From Pseudochelatococcus sp050946405 (GTDB lineage Bacteria > Pseudomonadota > Alphaproteobacteria > Rhizobiales > Beijerinckiaceae), in the NCBI RefSeq assembly GCF_050946405.1, contig NZ_JBMNUS010000004.1:124001-188000 (forward strand): DNA of 64,000 nucleotides. Reading direction: 5' to 3'. The position numbers and the translations under genes are program-made. The notes below the pieces were generated by a model that ran no database searches, was not told where the DNA came from, and saw nothing but the letters and a program-made list of their open reading frames with translations. Below are positions 19,396-27,188 of this stretch, one piece after another (the stretch's first letter is position 1; each line of letters starts with the position of its first letter).

Positions 19396-20351
19396 CGCCG
19401 GCGGGCCGCCTCCCGCCGCAACGCGGTGGGCGTGTCGCCGAACCGCGCGCGGAAAAGGCGGTTGAAGGTCGAAAGGTCGGAAAAGCCCGCATCCAGGGCG
19501 ATATCCAGTATCCGCATGAAATCCGGCGCTTCGGCAAGACGCGCGCGGGCGAAATCCAGCCTTACGGACTGGAGATATGCGGTGAAGGTGACGCCGCTTT
19601 CCTCGAACAGGCTCTGAAGATGGCGAACGCCGATGCCGTGTCTCGCCGCCAGGTCGCGCGCGGACAGGCCCTGCTGGTGGAAGAGCCCGCGCACATCGGC
19701 GCGGATCGCCGCCAGGCGCGCGGCGCGCACGCTCGCCGTCGCGCCGACTTCATCGGGATGGCGAACATTGCCCAGCGTGAAGGCGGTGAGTTCCAGAAGC
19801 TGGCGCGCGGGCAGTTCGTCCGGCAGCGCGGAGACATCCGTCACGCGCGCGATCGAGCGGGCATAGGAGAAAAGCAGATCGAGGCCGGATGCCCCGACGG
19901 CGAGACGAGCCGGCCCGCGGGGATCGAAGGTCGGAAGAAGCGACCGGAGAGCCTCCGGGTCCACATGGATGGCCGTCGTGACGCTGCGCTCGCGGAACAG
20001 CCATCGGACGGGCTGGTCCATCGACATCACCAGCGCGTCGCCGGGAGCGATGATCAGCTCGTTTCCGCGCGCGTCGATGGACTGGAAGGGCGCCCCGTAG
20101 GTGCCCAGCATGATCTTGTGGTTGCCGTCGGCCGCCAGCGTCTTCGACCGCTCGGCGGCAAGGGGAGACAGGGAACCGTAGCCGATGCTGACACGGCCGA
20201 ATTGCAGGGCGGCCATGTCCATGTCGAACCCGGCTCCCGGCAGCGGCTCCAGATCCAGGCCCACGAGCTGCCGGCCATAGAACTCGCGCATGTAGGACAG
20301 GCGATCCTTTTCGGAGAGGGATCGGGTCGCGGCCCGCAGGCTGCTGGTCAT
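19374..20351 (-). CDS. AraC-family regulator (second of an overlapping pair)
   Basis: 325 residues: an N-terminal cupin-like domain of the AraC_binding_2 type (about 40-190), then two helix-turn-helix segments (about 210-315), with LSARDLAARHGIGVRHLQSL and ILDIALDAGFSDLSTFNRLF. Start ATG 20351 overlaps the stop of the upstream AraC gene as ATGA. The two proteins are similar throughout (GFSDLSTFNRLFR against GFSDLSNFNRLFR), pointing to a tandem duplication. Target genes are unknown. An alternative long frame extending upstream runs antisense-like through the neighbour and is not used. Confidence 0.85.
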   Translation of the reverse strand: MTSSLRAATRSLSEKDRLSYMREFYGRQLVGLDLEPLPGAGFDMDMAALQFGRVSIGYGSLSPLAAERSKTLAADGNHKIMLGTYGAPFQSIDARGNELIIAPGDALVMSMDQPVRWLFRERSVTTAIHVDPEALRSLLPTFDPRGPARLAVGASGLDLLFSYARSIARVTDVSALPDELPARQLLELTAFTLGNVRHPDEVGATASVRAARLAAIRADVRGLFHQQGLSARDLAARHGIGVRHLQSLFEESGVTFTAYLQSVRLDFARARLAEAPDFMRILDIALDAGFSDLSTFNRLFRARFGDTPTALRREAARRRQIPQSG

Positions 20352-21373
20352 TCGCCCCCGCTCCCGGATAAACGCCGGGCGCCGGACGCCTCGCGGGCTT
20401 CGTGACGATGGCGCGCGCGTATCCCGGACGGCGAATCGCCGAAATGGCGGCGGAACAGCCTGTTGAAGTTGCTGAGATCCGAAAAACCCGCCTCGAAGGC
20501 GATTTCCGATATGCGGACACGCCGATGAGCGGGGTCCGAGAGGCGATGTCGGGCGAGTTCGAGGCGCAGTTTCCGCACATATTCCGTGAAGGTCGTTCCG
20601 CTCTCCTCGAAAAGCGCCTGCACGTAGCGGGGGCTGATGCCGTGCTTCTCCGCCACCATCGTCAGGGAAAAGGCCGGCAACCTGAACATGCCGGCTATAT
20701 CGTCCCTGATCGCCACCAGCCGCGCCGCCCGCGCCCCTCCCTCGCCGGCTGCGAGCGCCGTCGCGTCGGCCGCCTTCAGGACAAGGGCGGCAAGCTCGAT
20801 GAGATGCGCGGCCGCGACGCCCGGCAACGGCGAGCGAAGCGGAGCTTCGCGGACAAGCGCCCCGGCATAATCGAAAAGCATCTCCGGCCCGCAACCGTTC
20901 GCGGGAATGGAGCGCGGCCGGGCCAGATCCACACCCGGCAGAAGCGCCTGCAACCGCCGGCGGTCGACCCAGACCGCCCGCATCAGGCCATGACGATCGA
21001 ACGCAATCCGCGGCGCGCTGCCGAAGGTCGCGACGAGCACCTCTTCCGGCCCGAACCGACGACGCTCGCAGCCGTCGCTCTCATGAAGAAAACCGCTCGA
21101 ACCCGTGACGAACATGACGCCGTCCCGCCGGCCGGGCGACGAAGAAGCCTGCCATCGAACCGCCGCCCCGCAAATCTCGCCAAATTCCACCCCCGCGCCC
21201 GGCAACGGAACCATGGCGATATCCGCATCCAGAACCGTTTCCTGAAGCTGCTCGAACTCGCGCGCATTGAAGGAGCCGGCGAAATATTGCCGCATCGCCT
21301 GCGCACATGTCTGGCGCGGCATGGACGCCAACGAGATACCGGCTGGCTTATACATGAGAGAACGGTCGTACAT
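20348..21373 (-). CDS. AraC-family regulator (first of an overlapping pair)
   Basis: 341 residues with an N-terminal sensory domain and a C-terminal AraC DNA-binding domain (LTMVAEKHGISPRYVQALF, then ISEIAFEAGFSDLSNFNRLF). Start ATG 21373 is chosen because AAGGA lies seven bases upstream; ATG 21397 and 21421 are also in frame. Upstream, in the gap to the next gene, stand 12-bp tandem repeats. The pair is expressed as one unit by the ATGA overlap. Confidence 0.85.
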   Translation of the reverse strand: MYDRSLMYKPAGISLASMPRQTCAQAMRQYFAGSFNAREFEQLQETVLDADIAMVPLPGAGVEFGEICGAAVRWQASSSPGRRDGVMFVTGSSGFLHESDGCERRRFGPEEVLVATFGSAPRIAFDRHGLMRAVWVDRRRLQALLPGVDLARPRSIPANGCGPEMLFDYAGALVREAPLRSPLPGVAAAHLIELAALVLKAADATALAAGEGGARAARLVAIRDDIAGMFRLPAFSLTMVAEKHGISPRYVQALFEESGTTFTEYVRKLRLELARHRLSDPAHRRVRISEIAFEAGFSDLSNFNRLFRRHFGDSPSGIRARHRHEAREASGARRLSGSGGE

Positions 21374-21459
21374 ACAAATTCCTTCGAGTATCGTCATGCC
21401 CATGACTTGCATTGACGCCACCCCCCACGACTATGCACGTTGAACCGCGTGCCATGCAA

Positions 21460-21519
21460 GTGATCGTGCAAGTGATCGTGCAAGTGACGGCGCAACCGAT
21501 CGTGCAACCGATCGCGACC
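21460..21519. repeat. 12-bp tandem repeats, about five units
   Basis: Two exact copies of GTGATCGTGCAA (21460-21471, 21472-21483) are followed by three diverged copies (GTGACGGCGCAA, CCGATCGTGCAA, CCGATCGCGACC). They lie in the divergent gap 87-146 bp upstream of the AraC gene start. An open frame across them (21412-21666) encodes a VIVQ-type low-complexity repeat and is not believed. Confidence 0.85.
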
Positions 21520-21623
21520 GGGCATCCCCTCGCTCCCGCCGGCGGATCGCGGCCGTCCGTTCAGGCGTGCAAGGCATCCCGAGCAAGGCGGGCCGAGAAA
21601 ATCACGCCGGATCGGAGGATCGT

Positions 21624-21857
21624 ATGCGCATCATCGCGAGTTGCGTCGCTTTCGCGGCGGGTCTGATCGTCGGGGAAGCCGGGGCCCTCGCCGTCTACAT
21701 CGCCCGCACCGAACTGTTCGGGATATTCGACCGCGAGGGCGCGGAAGGCATGATGATGGCCTTCTTCGTCGGCCCCGCCGCCGGCGCGCTCATCGGCCTT
21801 CTTCTCGCCGCCCTCGCTTGGCGGCTGTTCGATCCCGCAAGATCCGGCGCCCGCTGA
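21624..21857 (+). CDS. small two-helix membrane protein
   Basis: 77 residues. Two hydrophobic helices (IIASCVAFAAGLIVGEAGAL and FFVGPAAGALIGLLLAALAW) flank a short acidic loop (FDREGAEG). A strong ribosome site, CGGAGG, precedes ATG 21624 by five bases. No family recognised; the Gly-rich helices suggest packing in the inner membrane. It precedes the larger membrane/cNMP-like gene by 112 bp on the same strand. Confidence 0.55.
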   Translation: MRIIASCVAFAAGLIVGEAGALAVYIARTELFGIFDREGAEGMMMAFFVGPAAGALIGLLLAALAWRLFDPARSGAR

Positions 21858-21969
21858 CGGGCGGCTGAGGCGGGACCACAACGCGGAAACCGTGCCGACA
21901 TCCGCATGAAACATCCGGGCCGAAACATCCTCCTTACCAACCAACGCTTTTGCGCGACCGGAGGTCGGG

Positions 21970-22602
21970 ATGTGGGACTGGATCGAATTCATCGGATATC
22001 TCGGCACCACGCTGACAATCGCGGCGTGGTCGATGCGGAATTGCCTGCATCTTCGGATCGCGGGAGCCGGCAGCAGCATTGCTTTTCTGGCCTACGGCGC
22101 GCTCAGCGCCAGCTATCCGATCATGCTGACCGAGCTGATCCTCCTGCCGCTGAACCTGTGGCGGCTGGCGCAATTGCGGCGAGGTGACGCCCGTGACCGC
22201 GTGATCATCGGCGACGTCGCAAGGGAACGCGCCTGGTTCATGCGCCATGCCCGTTCGCGCCGCATCGGCGCGGACTGCCGGCTGGCGGAGCGTGGCGCGG
22301 CGACAACCGGGCTGCATCTCGTCATCTCCGGGCGGGTCGTCGCGGAAGGCGGACGCCGCCTGCCGTCGGGCAGTTTCATCGGGCTCGACGCGGTCTTCGC
22401 GGGAGGAGATGCGTCCGGCACGGTCCGCGCGGCGGGCGGGGCCGAGATCGCCAGCCTCTCGCTGGCCGATGCCCGGAGACTGTTCAGGGCCTGTCCCGAT
22501 TTCGCCTGGCATCTCAGCATCGCAGCGCTCGGCGATCCGCCCTCGGCGACCTCGCGCCCGGCCGATCCGGCCGACACTCCCGCCATCCCGCTCGCGGCCT
22601 GA
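21970..22602 (+). CDS. membrane protein with C-terminal cyclic-nucleotide-binding-like domain
   Basis: 210 residues. Three N-terminal helices (IEFIGYLGTTLTIAAWSM, IAGAGSSIAFLAYGAL, IMLTELILLPLNLWRL) match the small protein at 13978. After them (about residues 85-190) a beta-barrel pattern like a Crp-type cNMP domain follows (GLHLVISGRVVAEGGRRLPS, then GSFIGLDAVFAGG), without an obvious phosphate-binding Arg cassette. Proteins with this architecture are common in Alphaproteobacteria and usually named only by the cNMP domain. GGAGGTCGGG precedes ATG 21970. Ligand and role unknown. Confidence 0.7.
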   Translation: MWDWIEFIGYLGTTLTIAAWSMRNCLHLRIAGAGSSIAFLAYGALSASYPIMLTELILLPLNLWRLAQLRRGDARDRVIIGDVARERAWFMRHARSRRIGADCRLAERGAATTGLHLVISGRVVAEGGRRLPSGSFIGLDAVFAGGDASGTVRAAGGAEIASLSLADARRLFRACPDFAWHLSIAALGDPPSATSRPADPADTPAIPLAA

Positions 22603-22784
22603 CGCACCGCGCAGTCCGGTCCGGGGCACGCCCCGAATCGATACCGGCCCGCGCGGCGAAGAAACCGTCGGCATGATGGCCGGCATCGTCGGGCGGCATG
22701 CGCCGACCGCGCAAAGCGTCCTGTCGTGAACACAACCGTCAGGGGCGGCCGCGCCGCCCGTTCATTTGCGAGAAAGGAAAGATC

Positions 22785-24149
22785 ATGGTTCAGAAAACTC
22801 AGCTCCCCGCACAGAAGAAATACACATTCGGCACCAATGTCGACGACGCCTTGTCCGGTCTGTCCGGGCATCGCAACTTCATCTGGGGCTATGGCGGCAA
22901 CGACACCATCTCCGGCGGCAATCTGGCGGATGAGCTGTTCGGCGGCTCCGGCGACGATCTGATCGTCGCGGGCGCGGGCATGGATATCGTCTCCGGCGAC
23001 GAGGGCCGCGACACGATCTATGCGGGCGACGGCGATGACCTGATCTACGCGCTGAACGACGGCGACGTGATAGACGGCGGCGCGGGCATCGACACCATAA
23101 GCTATTACGGCGCGCGCACCGGCGTCTCGGTAACGTTGAACGTCGGGTCGGAAGACCGCGACGACTGGAGCATCATCGACCGCATGACCAATGTCGAGAA
23201 CCTGACCGGCTCGCGCCACGGCGACCGCCTGCACGGCGATATCCTGAACAATGTCATCCGCGGCATGGAAGGCGACGATCTCATCGCCGGGGAAGGCGGC
23301 TCGGATACGCTGTACGGCGGCGATGGCGACGATGTGCTGGTGGGCGACGGCTCCCCGCTCAGCACGCAGCCCGAGGGCGATGACCGGCTTTACGGCGACG
23401 CGGGCAACGACCAGCTTTACGGCATGGGCGGAAACGACAGCCTTTATGGCGGCACCGGCGACGACGTGCTGATCGGCGGCGCGGGAGGGGATCTGCTGCA
23501 TGGCGGCGAGGGAATCGATACCGTCGATTACATCGACGACAACAGCGGCCTCGGTGTCGAGGTCGATCTGACGACCGGGCGCGGCAGGCGCGGCGACGCA
23601 GAGGGCGATCTTCTGCTCGAAATCGAGAACGTCTCGGGCAGCCTGTCGGATGACACGCTGATCGGCAACCACCTCGCCAATACGCTCTGGGGCAACTCGG
23701 GCGACGATGTGCTTTACGGCGGAGGCGGCAAGGACGTGCTGATCGGCGGTACGGGGCGCGACGTCCTGATCGGCGGAATCGGCGCCGACCAGCTCTGGGG
23801 CAACGCCGAGGGAGCGCCTGACGACAAGGCGCAGGATCGCTTCAAATACACCTCGGCGGCGGAATCGACCTTCCTGACCATGGATACGATCCACGATTTC
23901 CGGCAGGGGCCGGGCCTGGAGGGCGATCTGATCTGGCTGGATTTCGACGCCAACCAGCTTGTCGGCGGACGGCAGAAATTCTCCTTCATCGGCGAGGCGG
24001 AGTTCTCGGGCCGGGGCGGCGAGGTCCGCTTTCACTGGTCGAGCGGCGACACCTACGTCACCGCCGATCTGAACGCCGACCGGAACGCGGATTTCTTCAT
24101 CCGCCTCAAGGGGCTGCATGAACTGGTGACGACCGACTTCCTGCTCTGA
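22785..24149 (+). CDS. RTX calcium-binding protein (type I secreted)
   Basis: 454 residues, acidic and Gly/Asp-rich. RTX nonapeptides of the GGxGxDxxx type occur in three blocks (about residues 35-90, 155-250 and 290-350), e.g. GGNDTISGGN, GGSGDDLIV, GGDGDDVLV, GGTGDDVLI. The blocks are separated by beta-rich segments (GVSVTLNVGSEDRDDW; GVEVDLTTGRG) typical of hemolysin-type repeat proteins. The C-terminus ends in a hydrophobic DFLL, like type I secretion signals. No enzymatic domain was found. No type I exporter is encoded in this window, so secretion would use a system elsewhere. Start ATG 22785 is preceded by AGAAAGGAAAGATC. Confidence 0.85.
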   Translation: MVQKTQLPAQKKYTFGTNVDDALSGLSGHRNFIWGYGGNDTISGGNLADELFGGSGDDLIVAGAGMDIVSGDEGRDTIYAGDGDDLIYALNDGDVIDGGAGIDTISYYGARTGVSVTLNVGSEDRDDWSIIDRMTNVENLTGSRHGDRLHGDILNNVIRGMEGDDLIAGEGGSDTLYGGDGDDVLVGDGSPLSTQPEGDDRLYGDAGNDQLYGMGGNDSLYGGTGDDVLIGGAGGDLLHGGEGIDTVDYIDDNSGLGVEVDLTTGRGRRGDAEGDLLLEIENVSGSLSDDTLIGNHLANTLWGNSGDDVLYGGGGKDVLIGGTGRDVLIGGIGADQLWGNAEGAPDDKAQDRFKYTSAAESTFLTMDTIHDFRQGPGLEGDLIWLDFDANQLVGGRQKFSFIGEAEFSGRGGEVRFHWSSGDTYVTADLNADRNADFFIRLKGLHELVTTDFLL

Positions 24150-24171
24150 CCGGGCGGGAGGAGCGGCCCGG
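24150..24171. terminator. GC-rich hairpin between convergent genes
   Basis: CCGGGC (24150-24155) and GCCCGG (24166-24171) form a short stem with a 10-base loop in the 36-bp gap between convergent genes. No T-run follows, so assignment as a terminator is tentative. Confidence 0.3.
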
Positions 24172-24185
24172 CTCGCGCCCGCCTA

Positions 24186-24971
24186 TCAGCCGCGGCGGCC
24201 CGGCGGGCGCGAGAAGCCGAAATGCTCGCGCAGGGTGTTGCCCCGATAGGCGGTTCTGTAAAGGCCCCGTTCCTGCAAGAGGGGAACCACCTTGTCCACG
24301 AAGAGCCTGTTGGCGGCGATGCTCGGCCACATCAGCGTGAAACCGTCGCAGGCGTGGCCGGCGAACCATTCGGTGATGAGGTCGGCCGTTTGCAGAGGCG
24401 TGCCGGCGAAGGCGAGATGGGCATTCTGCGCCAGCACCTGACGGGGCGTCAGGCCATGCCGGCGGATGAGATCGAGATAGAGATCCGCGCGGCCGCGCAT
24501 GCCGTTGGTCGTGCCCCGCTCTGGCAGAACGGAAGGCGGGATGGGCTCGTCCTGCGGCAATGCCGACAGGTCGAAGCCGACCATCTCGCTCATCCGCTTC
24601 GCGGAACCGTCCTGCCCCGCCTGCCGGGCGGCGAGCAGATCGCGCGCTTCCGCCTCGGTTTCCGCGACGATGGGCATGAGGCCGGGCAGAATGTGAAGCT
24701 GATCCGGCGTCCGGCCATGAGACGCGAGGCGCGATTTCATGTCGGCGTAGAACTCCTGCGCCACGGGCAGCAAAGGCTGGGCGGTGAAGATGACCTCCGC
24801 CCAGCGGGAGCCGAACCGCCGGCCGGCAATCCGGCCCGACGCGGGCGGCCGGATCCCCCGCACCTCAGCCCCAAGCGCTCCGGTCCCAAGCGCTCCGGTC
24901 CCAAGCGCTTCAGTCCCAAGCGCTTCAGTCCCAAGCGTTTCAGTCCCAAGCGCCCTGCTCCCCTGTCCCAT
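24186..24971 (-). pseudogene. NtaA/SnaA-type flavin monooxygenase, 5'-truncated and fused to tandem repeats
   Basis: From about residue 45 onward the 261-residue frame matches the C-terminal half of luciferase-like FMNH2-dependent monooxygenases of the nitrilotriacetate/DszA group (WAEVIFTAQPLL, then LHILPGLMPIVAETEAEA, FAGTPLQTADLITEWF, LREHFGF). Family members have about 440-460 residues, so the N-terminal roughly 220, including much of the barrel and flavin site, are gone. In their place is a low-complexity run (ALGTEALGTEALGTGALG) encoded by 15-bp repeats. ATG 24971 has GGAGCAGG upstream, so a short product could be made, but it should not be an active monooxygenase. Confidence 0.7.
24870..24955. 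repeat. 15-bp tandem repeats, about 5.7 units
   Basis: Units of CCCAAGCGCTCCGGT (twice), CCCAAGCGCTTCAGT (twice), CCCAAGCGTTTCAGT, and a partial copy. They are in phase with the truncated monooxygenase frame and encode its N-terminal ALGTE/ALGTG repeats. The graded divergence from one end to the other suggests stepwise slippage. Confidence 0.9.
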
Positions 24972-25094
24972 GTTCGACCTGCTCCAGCTCCGATTGTGAA
25001 GGCGGGGCTCGCAGCGCGTGAACCTCTGATCGTGCGTGCCCCTGTAGCTGATACAATCGGGGCGACGGAATTTTCACCGCACGCGGAAACTTTT

Positions 25095-26063
25095 TCAGAA
25101 AGGCGAAATGACGGTCAGCAGGGAAGACACCCGGCGCACGCGCGCGCCGGTGGGATGCACGACCGCCTCGAGCGCGCGCATGGGATCGTTGAGATCGAAG
25201 ATGCCGCTCACGCGGCGCTCGCCGACGAACGGATCGGCCACCACGACCCGGCCGGGAAGCCAGCGGCCGATGCGCGCGACAAGCGCCGACACAGCCTCTT
25301 TCTCGGCGACGATGAAGTTGTCGCGCCAGGATGCGATCTGGTCGGCATCGCGCCGGCCGCGTTCCACATCGCGGGAAGAGCGGTCGAACATCAGCCAGTC
25401 GCCGACCTCCAGCCGCGCTCCCGCCGCCAGCGATCCGCCGGGCGCGCGCGCCTCCACCACACCGCGATCGACGGAGACGGTGACGAAGCCGGCATCGCTC
25501 GAAACGTCGTAAGCCGTGCCCAGCGCCGTCGCCGTGAAATCGCCGGACGCGACGACGAAGGGCCTTGCCGCATCCGGCGCCACCTCGAAGTAAGCCATGC
25601 CCGACAGCAGTTCGATCTTCCTGCGGGCAGCCGAAAAATCGACGGACAATGCGCTGTCCGGGCCGAGCGTCGCCGCGCTGCCGTCGGGGAGCGCCACCTG
25701 GCGGATTTCTCCCGTGCCGGTGACGAAATCGGCGCGGGCGCGGATCAGCGCCTGCGGCAGCAACGCGTAGCCCGCAGCCACGGCGCCGAGCGCCAGCCCG
25801 CCGCCGGCCACGAGATTGCGCCGGGTCAACCCCTGATTCTCGCGCCGGGCCATCTTGCGGCGATTGGTCAGCACCTCGCCAGCCGCGCCGTGAATGGCGG
25901 ACACGCGCGCCCACGCGCGCCGGTGCGCAGGGCTGCGCGCCCGCCACACCCGCACCATCTCGACCGCAACGGGATTGCCGGGATCGTTTTGCAGACGGAT
26001 TACGAGATCGATAGCTTCGTCCGTCAGACGGTCCTCGTCTTCTCCCTGCCCTGCTCCGCTCAT
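25095..26063 (-). CDS. FecR-like anti-sigma factor
   Basis: 322 residues. The cytoplasmic N-terminus binds sigma in this family (DUF4880-type; ALDLVIRLQN-like start, then VWRARSPAHRRAWARV). One membrane helix lies at about 85-110 (NLVAGGGLALGAVAAGYALL), followed by the periplasmic FecR domain (DFVTGTGEIRQVALPDGS, then VDRGVVEARAPGG) and a STN-like end with WRDNFIVAEKEAVSALVARI. It would transmit occupancy of a TonB-dependent receptor to the sigma factor upstream (97-bp gap). No receptor gene follows; the next gene is a broken monooxygenase, so the usual third partner is missing here. Confidence 0.85.
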   Translation of the reverse strand: MSGAGQGEDEDRLTDEAIDLVIRLQNDPGNPVAVEMVRVWRARSPAHRRAWARVSAIHGAAGEVLTNRRKMARRENQGLTRRNLVAGGGLALGAVAAGYALLPQALIRARADFVTGTGEIRQVALPDGSAATLGPDSALSVDFSAARRKIELLSGMAYFEVAPDAARPFVVASGDFTATALGTAYDVSSDAGFVTVSVDRGVVEARAPGGSLAAGARLEVGDWLMFDRSSRDVERGRRDADQIASWRDNFIVAEKEAVSALVARIGRWLPGRVVVADPFVGERRVSGIFDLNDPMRALEAVVHPTGARVRRVSSLLTVISPF

Positions 26064-26160
26064 CCGTGCTCCCTCGACAGGCCGCAGCCGGAGGGCGGCG
26101 ACTCGCGCCTATCCTTCTATTACAAACGAGCAGCGTCGATATTCACCCGGCGGAAAAAAT

Positions 26161-26664
26161 TCAGGAGCCCTCGACCCGCGCCAGAACATGCCGGTAGGCT
26201 TCCCTGATGAGCCCCCAGGTTCTGCCGGTCGACAGGCCCAGTTCCGCCGCCACCTCCGCGATGGTGCGGCCATCCAGACGATGCATCTCGAAAGCTTTCC
26301 GCGTCCGCTCGGGCAGTTCGGCAAGGGCGTTTTCGACCTGGGCAAGGCACTGGCGCGAATACACGATCGCCTCGGCGGACGGTGACGGATCGGTCATCCG
26401 ATCGATCTCGCCCTCTTGCGGGTCCGCAATCCGCAGCAGGCTTTCCCTGCGCCGGTGATTGATACTCAGGTTGCGCGACACCTGATAGAGATACGCCCGC
26501 GGATTGTGGTTGGCGCCCGCTTCCGGCGGCGGCGAGGCGAGCACGCGCGCGAACGTGTCCTGCGTGAGATCCTCGGCCGTCTCCGCGCTATGCCCGCGTC
26601 GGCGCAGGAAGCGGTTGATGTCGCGCGCATGCCGGATGAACAGGCCGTGCAAATCCCATGTCAT
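26161..26664 (-). CDS. FecI-like ECF sigma factor
   Basis: 167 residues with sigma-70 region 2 (about 5-75; AEDLTQDTFARVL and AYLYQVSRNLSINHRRR) and region 4 (about 105-160; LAELPERTRKAFEMHRLDGR then IAEVAAELGLS). FecI-type sigma factors direct transcription of iron-siderophore or related TonB receptors. Start ATG 26664 is preceded by a weak GAGG; an upstream in-frame ATG at 26736 would add 24 residues of basic, non-conserved sequence. Pairs with the FecR-like gene downstream. Confidence 0.85.
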   Translation of the reverse strand: MTWDLHGLFIRHARDINRFLRRRGHSAETAEDLTQDTFARVLASPPPEAGANHNPRAYLYQVSRNLSINHRRRESLLRIADPQEGEIDRMTDPSPSAEAIVYSRQCLAQVENALAELPERTRKAFEMHRLDGRTIAEVAAELGLSTGRTWGLIREAYRHVLARVEGS

Positions 26665-27188
26665 GACAGCCTCGCAGCCCAAACCCGCGCAGGCGCCGAC
26701 ACGCCACGCACCGGCGCCCGATCGTCGGGGCCGCATGTCAACCGAAAAGACGGGGAAGAAAAACGTGATCGTACCATCGGACCAGCGCAGAACCGCTCAT
26801 GGACGGCGCCGACACGCTGTCACCGTGTGGGAACACCAGTGCGCGAACCATAGGCTCACAAAAATTCCGCTTCAATGACAATGATTTAGATCTATTCCAG
26901 GATGCCAGGCGCACTCGCCGGCGTGCATGACGGAAACCGTACTGAAATCTGCCAGCGTTTTCGGAATGATACATCGGCGCCGAACGACTTCGATAAAAGC
27001 CGTCTCCCGTCGCATGCCGAACGGCTTTTCCTTGATACGTTGCATGAATGCAACGCAAGCATGGGGACTTCCTGCATTATTCGGAAAGAGAATGAAAGCG
27101 TAAACCTTATTATCTCTATATTTTTATTATATCACTTCTATATCACATCGAATAAAAAAGCTTCGTATCCTTTTAGGCCGTCATAAGC
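26665..27188. other. intergenic region, AT-rich towards its right end
   Basis: 524 bp between the sigma-factor gene and the DUF3095 gene, both on the minus strand. The part at about 27090-27180 is much richer in A and T than the rest of the window and probably holds the terminator region of the DUF3095 gene and the sigma-factor promoter. Short open frames (26738-27058 minus, 26902-27186 plus) have no family resemblance or good ribosome site. I see no gene here. Confidence 0.4.

Noticed and set aside
21412..21666. 84-codon frame over the 12-bp repeats
   Set aside because: Encodes low-complexity VIVQ repeats, no ribosome site, and overlaps the well-supported small membrane gene.
24870..24955. 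Repeat array considered as CRISPR
   Set aside because: Units are contiguous 15-mers without spacers, and no cas gene is present.
26902..27186. Plus-strand 94-codon frame in the AT-rich gap
   Set aside because: No ribosome site, no homology recognised, and composition changes midway from hydrophilic to AT-driven hydrophobic residues.
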